DNA of 64,000 nt, taken from positions 5,548,501 through 5,612,500 of the forward strand of contig NZ_CP141608.1 in the NCBI RefSeq assembly GCF_035581345.1, given 5' to 3'. Shown in pieces: positions 1 to 8,665 of this stretch. The notes beneath the pieces are model-generated. The model was given only the letters and a program-made list of their open reading frames with translations. It was not told the origin of the DNA and made no database searches. The translations under genes and the position numbers were made by a program. Source of the stretch: Pseudomonas sp. JQ170C. GTDB lineage: Bacteria > Pseudomonadota > Gammaproteobacteria > Pseudomonadales > Pseudomonadaceae. Position 1 is the stretch's first letter; each line of letters opens with the position of its first letter.

Positions 1-1
1 G

Positions 2-1660
2 TTCCAGCGGGCGGTAGAGCAAAGCGCCAACGCCTTCCTGCTGGTCAACCGCGATGGCGTGGTCGAGTACGTCAACCCAAGCTTCACCGCCATCACCCAG
101 TACAGCACCGACGAGGTCCACGGCCAGCGGCTCTCGGAACTGCCAGCCCTGGAGAACCTCAGCGAACTGCTGTTCGACGCACCGTCGAGCCTGGCCATCG
201 GCAACAGCTGGCAAGGCGAATTCAAGAGCCGGCGCAAGAACCTTGAGCCCTACTGGGGCCAATTGTCGATTTCCAAGGTCTACGGCGACAACCGCGAACT
301 GACCCACTACATCGGCATCTACGAAGACATCACCCAGAGCAAACTGGCCCAGCAGCGCATCGAGCGCCTGGCCTACACCGACAACCTCACCAGCCTTGGC
401 AACCGCCCCGCGTTCATCCGCAACCTCGATGAGCGCTTCGCTCGTGACAGCGACAGCCCCATCAGCCTGTTGCTGGTGGACATCGACAATTTCAAGCGGA
501 TCAACGACAGCCTCGGCCACCAGACGGGCGACAAACTGCTGATCAGCCTGGCCCGCCGCCTGCGCAACAGCCTCAGCGCCGGTGGCAGCCTGGCGCGCTT
601 TGCCAGCAACGAATTTGCCGTGTTGCTCGAAGACACCGACCTGGACATCGGCCAGCAGGTCGCCCAGCAACTGCTGCGCACCCTCGACAAACCCATGTTC
701 GTCGACAATCAATTGATCAACGTCACCGCGTCCGTGGGCCTGGCCTGTGCGCCCCTGCATGGCCGCGACCCGCAGACCCTGATGAAAAACGCAGGCCTGG
801 CCCTGCACAAGGCCAAGGCCAACGGCAAACATCAGGTCCAGGTATTTACCGAGGCCTTGAACGCCGAAGCCAGCTACAAGCTGTTCGTCGAGAACAACCT
901 GCGCCGGGCCCTGACCCAGAACGAGCTGGACGTGTTCTACCAGCCCAAGTTGTGCCTGCGCAGCGGCCGCTTGCTGGGCCTGGAGGCGCTGCTGCGCTGG
1001 AACCACCCGGAGAAGGGCATGATCCGCCCCGACCAGTTCATCAGCGTGGCCGAAGAAACCGGCCTGATCATCCCGATCGGCAAATGGATCGCCCGCCAGG
1101 CCTGCCGCATGAGCCAGCGCCTGTGCAGCGAGGGCCTGGGCAACCTGCAAGTGGCAATCAACCTCTCGCCCAAGCAGTTCTCCGACCCGGACCTGGTGGC
1201 CTCGATCGCCAACATCCTCAAGGAAGAAGCCCTGCCGCCGCACCTGCTGGAGCTGGAGCTCACCGAAGGCCTGCTGCTCGAAGCCACCGAAGACACCCAC
1301 CGCCAGCTCGACCAGCTCAAGCAACTGGGCCTGACCCTGGCCATGGACGACTTCGGCACCGGCTATTCCTCGCTCAGCTACCTGAAGAAGTTTCCGATCG
1401 ACATCATCAAGATCGACCGCAGCTTCATCCATGAAATCCCGGACAACCAGGACGACATGGAGATCACCTCGGCGGTGGTGGCCATGGCTCACAACCTCAA
1501 GCTCAAGGTGGTCGCCGAAGGCATCGAGACAGCCGAGCAGCTGGCGTTCCTGCGGCGCCACCGCTGCGATGTGGGCCAGGGTTATCTGTTCGACAAGCCC
1601 ATTGCGGGCAGCGAGCTGGTCGAGAAACTCAAGCGCTATCCGCGTGGCCCCAGCGCCTGA
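2..1660 (+). CDS. PAS–GGDEF–EAL cyclic-di-GMP protein (5' end outside window)
   Basis: Membrane-linked or cytosolic c-di-GMP signalling protein; the start lies upstream of the window and the frame is open from base 2. The visible part begins in a PAS domain (about bases 2–340, signatures YVNPSF and IYEDITQSK), followed by a GGDEF-type domain (about 370–830) and an EAL domain (about 890–1640). The cyclase signature reads ASNEF (602–616) instead of GGDEF, so diguanylate cyclase activity is unlikely. The EAL domain keeps EAL (983–991), the DDFGTGYSSL loop and VAEGIET, so phosphodiesterase activity is expected. In such proteins a degenerate GGDEF domain often acts as a GTP or regulatory module (family knowledge). 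It is followed by a single REP hairpin and msrA, with no sign of co-transcription. Confidence 0.9.
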   Translation, partial: FQRAVEQSANAFLLVNRDGVVEYVNPSFTAITQYSTDEVHGQRLSELPALENLSELLFDAPSSLAIGNSWQGEFKSRRKNLEPYWGQLSISKVYGDNRELTHYIGIYEDITQSKLAQQRIERLAYTDNLTSLGNRPAFIRNLDERFARDSDSPISLLLVDIDNFKRINDSLGHQTGDKLLISLARRLRNSLSAGGSLARFASNEFAVLLEDTDLDIGQQVAQQLLRTLDKPMFVDNQLINVTASVGLACAPLHGRDPQTLMKNAGLALHKAKANGKHQVQVFTEALNAEASYKLFVENNLRRALTQNELDVFYQPKLCLRSGRLLGLEALLRWNHPEKGMIRPDQFISVAEETGLIIPIGKWIARQACRMSQRLCSEGLGNLQVAINLSPKQFSDPDLVASIANILKEEALPPHLLELELTEGLLLEATEDTHRQLDQLKQLGLTLAMDDFGTGYSSLSYLKKFPIDIIKIDRSFIHEIPDNQDDMEITSAVVAMAHNLKLKVVAEGIETAEQLAFLRRHRCDVGQGYLFDKPIAGSELVEKLKRYPRGPSA

Positions 1661-1702
1661 CAGCGGCGTAACAGTCGGGCAATATAGGGTCCATTCGCGA
1701 CC

Positions 1703-1728
1703 CATCGCGGGGCAAGCCCGCTCCTGCA
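1703..1728. repeat. single REP hairpin
   Basis: One copy of the recurrent hairpin core GCGGGGCAAGCCCGCTCC between the EAL gene and msrA. It is unpaired here, unlike most copies in this window. Confidence 0.8.
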
Positions 1729-1761
1729 CCGGCGATGGGCAACACTAAAAGAGGAACAGCT

Positions 1762-2427
1762 ATGGTCCTGCGCTCGGAAATCCTGGTGAACAAAAACGTC
1801 CTGCCTACCGCCGAACAGGCATTGCCTGGCCGCGAAACCCCAATGACCCTGCCCGAGAAGCACTACGTGTTCAAAGACACGCCGCTGCTGGGCCCGTTCT
1901 TCGAGAACGTCGACTTTGCCATCTTCGGCCTGGGCTGCTTCTGGGGCGCCGAACGACGCTTCTGGCAGCGTGAAGGCGTGGTCAGCACCGTGGTCGGCTA
2001 CGCCGGCGGCTTTACCCCCAACCCCACCTACGAAGAAGTCTGCTCGGGCCTGACCGGCCACACCGAAGTCGTGCTGGTGGTGTTCGACAAAGACAAAGTC
2101 AGCTACCGCGAACTGCTGGCCATGTTCTGGGAACTGCACAACCCGACCCAGGGCATGCGCCAGGGCAATGACATCGGCACCCAGTACCGCTCGGTGATCT
2201 ACTGCACCAGCCCTCAGCAACTGGAAGAAGCCCTGGCCAGCAAGGCCGCCTACCAGGCAGAGCTGACCAAGGCCGGATTCGGTGAAATCACCACCGAGAT
2301 CGACCAGGCGCCCACCGTGTACTTCGCCGAGGCCTACCACCAGCAGTACCTGGCCAAGAACCCCGAAGGCTATTGCGGCATCGGCGGTACCGGTGTGTGC
2401 CTGCCGCCCAGCCTGCAAGGCAACTGA
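1762..2427 (+). CDS. msrA: peptide-methionine (S)-S-oxide reductase MsrA
   Basis: Reduces S-epimer methionine sulfoxide in proteins and free methionine, using thioredoxin. The 221-residue product has the catalytic GCFWG motif with Cys at about residue 59, and a C-terminal [11 protein letters not shown] segment that supplies the resolving cysteine(s). An N-terminal extension of about 50 residues before the catalytic core matches the long MsrA form of Pseudomonas and Enterobacteria. The start at 1762 is chosen because GAGGA lies 6 bases upstream (1751–1755); an in-frame ATG at 1735 has no such site. The next gene, a glutathione S-transferase, starts only 9 bases after the stop, so a two-gene oxidative-stress operon is likely. 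Confidence 0.95.
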   Translation: MVLRSEILVNKNVLPTAEQALPGRETPMTLPEKHYVFKDTPLLGPFFENVDFAIFGLGCFWGAERRFWQREGVVSTVVGYAGGFTPNPTYEEVCSGLTGHTEVVLVVFDKDKVSYRELLAMFWELHNPTQGMRQGNDIGTQYRSVIYCTSPQQLEEALASKAAYQAELTKAGFGEITTEIDQAPTVYFAEAYHQQYLAKNPEGYCGIGGTGVCLPPSLQGN

Positions 2428-2436
2428 GGAGCGATC

Positions 2437-3063
2437 ATGTCTGCACCGACCATGACACTGTTCCACTCACCCGCCTCGCCCTTTGTGCGCAAGGTCATGG
2501 TGGTGCTGCATGAAACCGGGCAAACCAACCGGGTTGCGGTTCAAAGCATCAACCTGAGCCCGGTCGCCCCCGATGCCGACCTGAACCAGACCAACCCGGC
2601 CGGCAAGATCCCGGCCCTGCGTCTGGACGACGGCAATGTGCTGTTCGACAGCCGGGTGATCTGCGAATACCTCGACTTGCAGCATGTGGGCAACCCGCTG
2701 ATCCCCAAGGAAGGCACCGCTCGCTGGAACCGCCTGACCCTCGCGGCGCTGGCCGATGCGATCATGGATGCAGCCGTCCTGACCCGCTACGAGACCTTCC
2801 TGCGCCCGCAAGAAAAGCGCTGGGACAGCTGGGTCGATGCGCAGCAGGACAAGATCCGCCGCGGCCTGGCCAACCTTGAGCAAGAACACATTGCCGAACT
2901 GGCCTCAGTCTTTGATATCGCCGCCATCGGCGTGGCCTGTGCCCTGGGTTACCTCGACCTGCGCATGCCGGACTTTGGCTGGCGCGAGCGGCAGCCAAAG
3001 CTTGCGGCGTGGTATGCCGAGGTCAGTCAGCGCGAGTCGATGCGGGCGACCGATCCTTCCTGA
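2437..3063 (+). CDS. glutathione S-transferase family protein
   Basis: Cytosolic GST-fold protein of 208 residues. The N-terminal thioredoxin-like half shows the SPFVRK active-site region, NPAGKIPAL with the cis-proline, and [11 protein letters not shown], the glutathione γ-glutamyl contact region. The second half is the all-helical domain. The substrate cannot be told from sequence. GGAG precedes the ATG at 2437; an internal ATG at 2452 (MTLFHSP) is a possible shorter start. It follows msrA by 9 bases and probably shares its transcript, which fits a detoxification or redox role. A paired REP at 3073–3120 closes the unit. Confidence 0.85.
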   Translation: MSAPTMTLFHSPASPFVRKVMVVLHETGQTNRVAVQSINLSPVAPDADLNQTNPAGKIPALRLDDGNVLFDSRVICEYLDLQHVGNPLIPKEGTARWNRLTLAALADAIMDAAVLTRYETFLRPQEKRWDSWVDAQQDKIRRGLANLEQEHIAELASVFDIAAIGVACALGYLDLRMPDFGWRERQPKLAAWYAEVSQRESMRATDPS

Positions 3064-3072
3064 CGGGCCTTT

Positions 3073-3120
3073 TCGCGGGGCAAGCCCACTCCCACAGTAG
3101 GAGCGGGCTTGCCCCGCGAA
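3073..3120. repeat. paired inverted REPs
   Basis: Two REP cores in inverted orientation (GCGGGGCAAGCCC… and …GGGCTTGCCCCGC) just after the GST stop and before the convergent creD end. They probably also act as a transcript 3' end or mRNA stabiliser. Confidence 0.85.
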
Positions 3121-3199
3121 CCTACCACCTGCCCTTCCCAGATAATGGCAATGTTCACCGCCATCACCGCCCCCAGGCTCCTCTCCTCCCGCAACCCGC

Positions 3200-4528
3200 T
3201 CATTGCCCTCTCCCGGTGCTGTACCAGTCCAACCGGCGGGTCAGCACCATGAACACACCCAACAACCCGAACAACAGCAACGTTCCCATCAGCAGCGCGT
3301 AATCCTCGGCGCTGAGCAGCCCGTAGAGCATTGCGTAGAGCACCGCCAACCCCAGGGCAAAGCCCAGCGCCCGCCACAGGCTGTGCAGCACGTGGCACAG
3401 GTAGAAGCCGATCAGCAACACACACGCCCCAGCCGACAGCAGATACGCCAAACCAAAGCCCAGGTGCTCGGACAACGACAGCAGCAACAGATAGAACAGC
3501 GCCAGCGCCGCGCCGACCAGGGCGTACTGGATCGGGTGCACGCTGAGGTTCTTGAGGACTTCAAACAGGAAGAATCCGGCAAACGTCAGGGCGATGAACA
3601 GCAGCGCATATTTGATCGCCCGCTCGCTCTTGAGGTACTGGTCCACCGGGTCGACGAAGCTGACCCCGAACGCCCGGGCACGGAAGTCTTCACAGTTGGC
3701 GTGGACCTGGCACTGGCTCAGGGCGTCTTCCAGGTTGGTGGAGAAAAACGAGGTCTGCCAGCGGGCGGAGAATCCCCCGGCGTCCACCTTGCGGCTGCTG
3801 GGCAGGTAGTTGCCGATAAAGCTTGGGTGCGGCCAGTTGGAGGCCATGCTGACGCTGGTGGTGCGGCCCACCGGTAACACATGCAGCTGGCCGGTGCCCT
3901 GCAGGCTGAGATCGAAGCGGTAATCGAGCAGGGTTTCAGCGTGAGCGTCGAGCGCACCCAGGGCGACATGCACGCCGCTGCCCAGCCAGCCCAGGCGGGT
4001 ACCCGGCTGGAAGTCCAGGCGCCGGTCATTGAGCTGCAACTGCAGGCCCTTGTCGATGCCACGGATGTCGCTGATACCGACAGCCAGAAAGGCCGGCTCG
4101 AAACGGTAGTCGGCGTAGTCCTCGGTAATGCCCCATTGCGCCGGCAGCTTGAATTGACCGCTGATGTGATTGTCGGCGTGAAACAGCCGGGCCTGGTAGA
4201 TCCCCCGCGAGCGCAGCTCGGTGTCGATGCTCGACTTCAGCTCGAAGGTTTCCGGGAGGAAATACAGGTGACCGTTGACCTGGCTGGTTTCCTGGGTGGT
4301 CTGGCCATCCTGGAGTTTCCAGCGCCGTTCGGTCTTGCGGTACGGCACCACCAACACCGGCCCGCTGATCTGCTGGCTGAAGCTGGAGCTCTGGGCGATG
4401 TCCTGCACGACGGTGTCACGCAGTTCCTGGCGCTCGCCAATCAGGCCGCCGATCATCAGCAGCGGGATCAACAACAGGATAATCAGGAAGGCAATCGCGC
4501 CCAGTTTGATACTCAAGGTTCGGTTCAT
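3200..4528 (-). CDS. creD: inner membrane protein CreD
   Basis: Inner membrane protein of the CreBC regulon, 442 residues. One N-terminal membrane segment (about 8–28, IAFLIILLLIPLLMIGGLIG) is followed by a large non-membrane domain rich in β-strand (about 30–300) and a C-terminal block of several hydrophobic helices (about 305–430). This layout is typical of CreD. It lies downstream of creB and creC on the same strand, 95 bases after the creC stop. That gap carries three GTG-type repeats at 11-bp spacing (minus strand NNCAC), a likely CreB site, so it may be induced separately from creBC. CreD affects envelope integrity and β-lactam response in Pseudomonas and Aeromonas (literature); its biochemical role is unknown. 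Confidence 0.93.
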   Translation of the reverse strand: MNRTLSIKLGAIAFLIILLLIPLLMIGGLIGERQELRDTVVQDIAQSSSFSQQISGPVLVVPYRKTERRWKLQDGQTTQETSQVNGHLYFLPETFELKSSIDTELRSRGIYQARLFHADNHISGQFKLPAQWGITEDYADYRFEPAFLAVGISDIRGIDKGLQLQLNDRRLDFQPGTRLGWLGSGVHVALGALDAHAETLLDYRFDLSLQGTGQLHVLPVGRTTSVSMASNWPHPSFIGNYLPSSRKVDAGGFSARWQTSFFSTNLEDALSQCQVHANCEDFRARAFGVSFVDPVDQYLKSERAIKYALLFIALTFAGFFLFEVLKNLSVHPIQYALVGAALALFYLLLLSLSEHLGFGLAYLLSAGACVLLIGFYLCHVLHSLWRALGFALGLAVLYAMLYGLLSAEDYALLMGTLLLFGLLGVFMVLTRRLDWYSTGRGQ

Positions 4529-4592
4529 GAAAGAGGCTCCGGTTTCGATGAGCAGAGTCTGCGCAGACGAAATGGAGCCCTTGAGTACTTAT

Positions 4593-4619
4593 GTGGAGGG
4601 TATGTGGCGTTTGTGTGAA
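4593..4619 (-). promoter_or_regulatory. candidate CreB-binding direct repeats upstream of creD
   Basis: Read on the minus strand the gap before creD contains TTCAC, GCCAC and TCCAC at exact 11-bp steps (plus-strand GTGAA at 4615, GTGGC at 4604, GTGGA at 4593). The known CreB tag is TTCAC-N6-TTCAC. One half-site is perfect and the other two are degenerate, so this is a prediction. Confidence 0.55.
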
Positions 4620-4623
4620 GTCT

Positions 4624-6057
4624 TCAGTCCAGGCGCTTGGCGGGCAGCCACAGGCGCACGCGTACACCGTCCTCGACGTTGGCCACTTCCAGCGAGCCGC
4701 CGTGCAGTTGCATCACTTCCTCGACGAAGTTCAGGCCAAGGCCGGTGCTCTTGCGGCCACTGAACGGGCGCGGCAACGAATAGAAGCGCTCACTCACCCG
4801 CCCCAGCGCATAGTCGGGAATCGCCTCGCCCTGATTGAACAGGCTCAGGGCCACACGACCATCGCGCCGCTCCAGCTCGAACAGCAGCATGCCGCCGGAC
4901 GGGGTGAAATCCAGGGCGTTGTCGAGCAGGTTGGCGATGGCCTGGCGCATGAGAAATGGCTCACACAGCAGGCGCAGGTTCGCGGGTATCCGTTGACGCA
5001 CCTGTAGCCCGATGCTTTCGATGCGCGCGCCCTGGGCCACCAACAGTTCATCGACCAGGGCCGCCAGCGGCACCTGCTGCTGTTCTTCCAGCGCCTGCAT
5101 CTGCTCGACCTGCGCCAGGTTCAACAGCCGCTCGATCAACTGCTGCATGCGCGCGCTTTCACTCTCGATATTGCCGGCAAAGCGCTGGCGCTGCGCCTCG
5201 TCCATCGGCCCCTGCAGTAGCTCCGAGGCACCGCGGATCGCGGCCAGCGGGCTCTTGAGTTCGTGAGTCAGGGTGTGCACGTAGCGCTCCACATAATCCT
5301 TGCCCTCAAGCCGGGTGCGCATCCGTTCCACTGCCGCCGCCAACTGCCCCAGTTCGCCGCCACGGTAATGCGGCAGCGTGGTGCGCTCGCCCTCGCTCAC
5401 CGCCTGGGCGTAATGGGTCAGGCGCCGCAGCGAGCGCGCCAGCCACCACGACAGCGCCGCCCCCACCAGCAAGCCCAGGCCGATCAACCCCAAGCCCAGG
5501 TACAGCAAGCGCTGCTCCGAGCGGTCGATGTACGGCTGCAGCGACTTGTTCGGCTTGGCCACGGTCACCACGCCAATGATCTTGCCCTCATCGAGAATCG
5601 GCGCGGCCACGTGCATCACCGACGACTCCGGGTCTTGCGGATCGCTGCGCGTGGAACGTGCGCCGTACTCGCCGCGCAGGGTCAGGTACACATCGTTCCA
5701 GCGCGAATAATCCTCGCCCACGGCCGCCCCGCTGGAGTCGAGCAGCACGATGCCCTTGGCGTCGGTGACATAGATACGGTGGTTGACCTGGTTCTTCGAC
5801 AAGCCCCAGATATCCGCCTTGGGCTGACGCTGGCCGTAGGCGCGCAGCAACTGCGGCAAGCGGCTCTGGCCGAGGGTGCCGGCCTTGACGTCGTCGTGAA
5901 GAATCTCCGCGAGCAGGTTGGCGGTATCGACCAGGGTTTCTTCGGTGGACTGGCGCACACCGGGGCGGATCTCTTCGCGCACGGTGCTGAGAATGAAAAA
6001 GCCGATCAGCCCCACAAACAGGAAATAGACCAGGAAAATCCGGATCCCCAGGCGCAT
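4624..6057 (-). CDS. creC: two-component sensor histidine kinase CreC
   Basis: Membrane sensor kinase that phosphorylates CreB, 477 residues. TM1 is near residues 7–26 and TM2 near 184–207, enclosing a sensor domain with a PAS/Cache-like strand pattern (YVTDAKGIVLLDS). HAMP follows, then HisKA with the phospho-accepting His265 in THELKSPLAAIRG, and a HATPase domain (N box NLLDNALDF, GLGLNFV). The ATG shares one base with the creB stop (TGATG at 6055–6059), so translation is coupled. In Pseudomonas CreBC responds to penicillin-binding-protein inhibition and central metabolism (literature); the direct signal is not visible here. Confidence 0.95.
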   Translation of the reverse strand: MRLGIRIFLVYFLFVGLIGFFILSTVREEIRPGVRQSTEETLVDTANLLAEILHDDVKAGTLGQSRLPQLLRAYGQRQPKADIWGLSKNQVNHRIYVTDAKGIVLLDSSGAAVGEDYSRWNDVYLTLRGEYGARSTRSDPQDPESSVMHVAAPILDEGKIIGVVTVAKPNKSLQPYIDRSEQRLLYLGLGLIGLGLLVGAALSWWLARSLRRLTHYAQAVSEGERTTLPHYRGGELGQLAAAVERMRTRLEGKDYVERYVHTLTHELKSPLAAIRGASELLQGPMDEAQRQRFAGNIESESARMQQLIERLLNLAQVEQMQALEEQQQVPLAALVDELLVAQGARIESIGLQVRQRIPANLRLLCEPFLMRQAIANLLDNALDFTPSGGMLLFELERRDGRVALSLFNQGEAIPDYALGRVSERFYSLPRPFSGRKSTGLGLNFVEEVMQLHGGSLEVANVEDGVRVRLWLPAKRLD

Positions 6058-6734
6058 CAGCTATGGCTCGGGCTGTAGCTGTAGCCCAGGCCCCGGTGGG
6101 TCTGGATCGGCTCGGCGTCGGCGGCCACCTGGCGCAGCTTGGCACGCAGGCTCTTGATATGGCTGTCGATGCTGCGCTCGTAACCGGCATCGGCGGCCAC
6201 GCCCACGGCGTCGAGCAACTGCTCGCGGCTGAACACCCGCTCGGGCTGCTCCAACAGACACTGCATCAAGCGAAATTCGTGACGGGTGAGGGTCAGGGGC
6301 TGGCCGCGATAACTGATCAGCATGCGCAGGGTATCGAGCTGGAAGACCACCGCGGCCTCGGGCTCGGCACGCGGCGCCGTGCGCTTGAGGATCGCCCGCA
6401 CCCGGGCGGCGACTTCCCGCGGGCTGAAGGGTTTGACCACGTAATCGTCGGCACCGATCTCAAGCCCCACCACCCGGTCGATTTCACCGTCGCGGGCGCT
6501 CAGGAACATCACCGGCACCTCCGTGAAACGGCGCAACTGCCGGCAGGTTTCAAAGCCGCTGATATCCGGCAGGCCGATATCCAGAATAATCAGATCGGCC
6601 GGGCGCAGGCGCTGTTGCTCAAGCGCAGCGCTGCCCAGTGAAACCCACTCGGTGCTGTGGCCATCGCCCTGCAAGGCGAAGATCAGGGTATCGGCGATGG
6701 CGGCTTCGTCTTCGACGATCAGGATATGGGGCAT
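6057..6734 (-). CDS. creB: two-component response regulator CreB
   Basis: OmpR/PhoB-type DNA-binding response regulator, 225 residues from ATG 6734 (an in-frame ATG at 6746 would add four residues and is less likely because PHILIVEDE begins the receiver domain). The receiver shows the acidic pair ED at 8–9, the phospho-acceptor Asp52 in LDIGLPDISG, the Ser/Thr in LSARDG and the Lys in VVKPF. A winged-helix output domain follows (about 130–220). It controls creD and probably other Cre-tag genes. A 1-base overlap with creC makes creBC one translationally coupled unit. Confidence 0.95.
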   Translation of the reverse strand: MPHILIVEDEAAIADTLIFALQGDGHSTEWVSLGSAALEQQRLRPADLIILDIGLPDISGFETCRQLRRFTEVPVMFLSARDGEIDRVVGLEIGADDYVVKPFSPREVAARVRAILKRTAPRAEPEAAVVFQLDTLRMLISYRGQPLTLTRHEFRLMQCLLEQPERVFSREQLLDAVGVAADAGYERSIDSHIKSLRAKLRQVAADAEPIQTHRGLGYSYSPSHS

Positions 6735-6737
6735 TTG

Positions 6738-6840
6738 GAGCTGCAAGCCTCAAGCGACAAGCTTCAAGTAGAAGCGGATTGGGTGACGTTACACCGAAGC
6801 GCTTTTTCTTGCAGCTTGCCGCTTGAATCTTGCAGCTACC
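6738..6840. repeat. AAGCTGCAAGC-type repeat region
   Basis: The gap upstream of creB is built of degenerate copies of CTTGCAGCTT / AAGCTGCAAG in both orientations. A related stretch occurs at 56383–56443 before hisA. It is a short interspersed repeat family distinct from the REP hairpins and could form an imperfect hairpin. Confidence 0.6.
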
Positions 6841-6843
6841 GCA

Positions 6844-7347
6844 TCAACAGTCTGGCTTGCCCGCCGTAAAGCGCCGTGCCGGGTTCACCGCTGCCTTGAA
6901 CTCCCGCAACGCCTTAGCGCCGATCAGCAATGGGTAGTTGAAGCTGCTGCGGTCGGTCAGGTTGACCTCTACGGTGCGCTTGACGTCACCCAGGCACAGC
7001 TCGAGGTCAACCACCGGGCGCTTGCTGATGTCGGCACCTTCGCCGTCCTCGTCTTCATCGGCGCGGTTCTTGATCTTGCTCATGCGCGCCAGCTTGTGTT
7101 CATAGACCTTGCCGTCGGACTCCTTGGTCGCCAGGCGAAAGCGCACCCAGTCCTCACCGTCGCGGGTGAAGCGCTCGATATCCTTGGCCGACAGCGATGC
7201 GGTCAGGGCACCGGTGTCCATCTTGGCCTTGAGGGTTTCACCGCCAAACTCCGGGAGCTTGATGTATTCGTAGCGGCCATACAGGGTCGGGTCGGCAGCC
7301 ATGACCGGCAGCGCGAGCAGGGACAGCAGTGCAAGTACAGATTTCAC
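6844..7347 (-). CDS. secreted retropepsin-like / RimK-linked protease family protein (PF05618-type)
   Basis: Exported protein of 167 residues with an N-terminal signal peptide (MKSVLALLSLLALPVMA, cleavage after Ala17 likely). The core carries the aspartic-protease-like signature MDTGALTAS near residues 43–51, seen in the PF05618 family annotated as ATP-dependent zinc protease or retropepsin-like endopeptidase. Family members of this size often act in the periplasm; the substrate is unknown. It is transcribed alone on the minus strand, with the putative creB repeat region on one side and a divergent acyltransferase on the other. The older name 'ATP-dependent zinc protease' is not supported by any visible zinc or ATP motif. 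Confidence 0.75.
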   Translation of the reverse strand: MKSVLALLSLLALPVMAADPTLYGRYEYIKLPEFGGETLKAKMDTGALTASLSAKDIERFTRDGEDWVRFRLATKESDGKVYEHKLARMSKIKNRADEDEDGEGADISKRPVVDLELCLGDVKRTVEVNLTDRSSFNYPLLIGAKALREFKAAVNPARRFTAGKPDC

Positions 7348-7527
7348 AGGATCCGCTTCCTTGAGAAAAGACAGTGTTTAGACTGCGAAGGCAGGATAGG
7401 TTCGCGCTGATAGCTTACTCAACACAAAGTGAAACATTTGTGCGACTCGGGCAGAGCGCAGCATTTGGCGTACGTCCGGAGGCTGCTTATCATTGCCGAC
7501 CGCTTACTTGAATATAAGAGTCTTCTT

Positions 7528-8415
7528 ATGCGCCGCTTGCTGACGGGCATTCTTGTGACCTCGCTGTTGCTGCTCAACACCCTGGTCCTGATCGGCCCGC
7601 TGATGGTCTTTGCCCTGCTCAAACTGGTCCTGCCCGGCCGTTACCGTGACTACGCCTCATGGGTGGTGATGTGGATCGCCGAAACCTGGGCCGAGATCGA
7701 CAAACTGATTTTCCGCCTGTGCATCCCCACGGTCTGGGAGGTACGCGGCGCCGCCGACCTGCGCCTTGACACCTCCTACCTGGCGGTGAGCAACCACCAA
7801 AGCTGGGTGGATATCCCGGCATTGATCCAGGCGCTCAACCGGCGCATTCCGTTCTTCAAATTCTTCCTGAAAAAAGAGCTGATCTGGGTGCCGTTGCTGG
7901 GCCTGGCCTGGTGGGCGCTGGATTACCCGTTCATGAAGCGCTACAGCAAGGCCTTCCTTGAGAAACACCCGGAGCTCAAGGGCCAGGACCTGGAAATCAC
8001 CAAGGCCGCCTGCGAGCTGTTCAAGCGCCAGCCCGTGACCGTGGTCAACTACCTGGAAGGCACGCGCTTCACCGAAGCCAAGCGCCAGGCGCAGCAATCA
8101 CCGTTCCAGCACTTGCTCAAACCCAAGGCCGGTGGCGTGGCGTTCGTCCTGGCGGCGCTGGGCGAGCAGCTGGACGCCCTGCTCGACGTCACCATCGTCT
8201 ACCCCGGCAACAAGGCTCCAGGCTTCTGGGACCTGCTCAGTGGCGCCGTACCCAGGGTGATCATCGACATCCAGGTGCACGAACTGGACCCGGCCCTGTG
8301 GACGGGCGACTACGAAAACGACCCCGCCTTCCGCCAGACCGTGCAGAACTGGGTGAACCAGCTGTGGCACGACAAGGACGCGCGCATCGAAGCACTGCGT
8401 GCCGAACTGCGCTGA
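7528..8415 (+). CDS. PlsC/YihG-type acyltransferase
   Basis: Membrane-associated lysophospholipid acyltransferase-like enzyme, 295 residues, probably transferring acyl groups to a glycerophospholipid or related acceptor. It has an N-terminal hydrophobic segment (about 6–35), the HX4D catalytic motif NHQSWVD, FFKFFLKKEL, and the acceptor motif EGTRFT. These are hallmarks of the YihG subgroup. The start at 7528 (MRRLLTG) is chosen because AAGAG lies upstream and the hydrophobic segment begins there; the longer frame to 7429 adds a poorly coding stretch. It is monocistronic, followed by a REP pair. The exact acceptor cannot be deduced. Confidence 0.88.
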   Translation: MRRLLTGILVTSLLLLNTLVLIGPLMVFALLKLVLPGRYRDYASWVVMWIAETWAEIDKLIFRLCIPTVWEVRGAADLRLDTSYLAVSNHQSWVDIPALIQALNRRIPFFKFFLKKELIWVPLLGLAWWALDYPFMKRYSKAFLEKHPELKGQDLEITKAACELFKRQPVTVVNYLEGTRFTEAKRQAQQSPFQHLLKPKAGGVAFVLAALGEQLDALLDVTIVYPGNKAPGFWDLLSGAVPRVIIDIQVHELDPALWTGDYENDPAFRQTVQNWVNQLWHDKDARIEALRAELR

Positions 8416-8418
8416 CCG

Positions 8419-8508
8419 GTAGGAGCGGGCTCGCCCCGCGATCAATCGCTCAGGCAACACCCCATTTGCTGGTTGTACCGGCCTCTCGCGGGGCAAGCCC
8501 GCTCCTAC
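8419..8508. repeat. paired inverted REPs (REPIN-like)
   Basis: Two inverted REP cores about 60 bases apart after the acyltransferase stop, each with the GTAG tetranucleotide on its outer side. Confidence 0.85.
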
Positions 8509-8519
8509 CCGGAGGGGCG

Positions 8520-8665
8520 ACTGGCACAGAATTGCGGTCTGGGATGAGAAAAAAGTCGATTAAAATCTGTATTTATAATTGAGATTAGGGATTCTTTCGT
8601 TGCTATTAGCGGTTTAACTGGATAAAAATCGATCAACAAACAATTACAAAAAGCCAGGATCGATA
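8520..8665 (+). other. AT-rich leader upstream of the APC permease
   Basis: About 120 bases just before the permease start are strikingly A+T-rich (many A-runs and TATTTATAATT-like tracts) compared with the GC-rich surroundings. They should contain the promoter; TATAAT-like elements are present near 8570–8580. I could not fix a −35/−10 pair. Confidence 0.45.
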
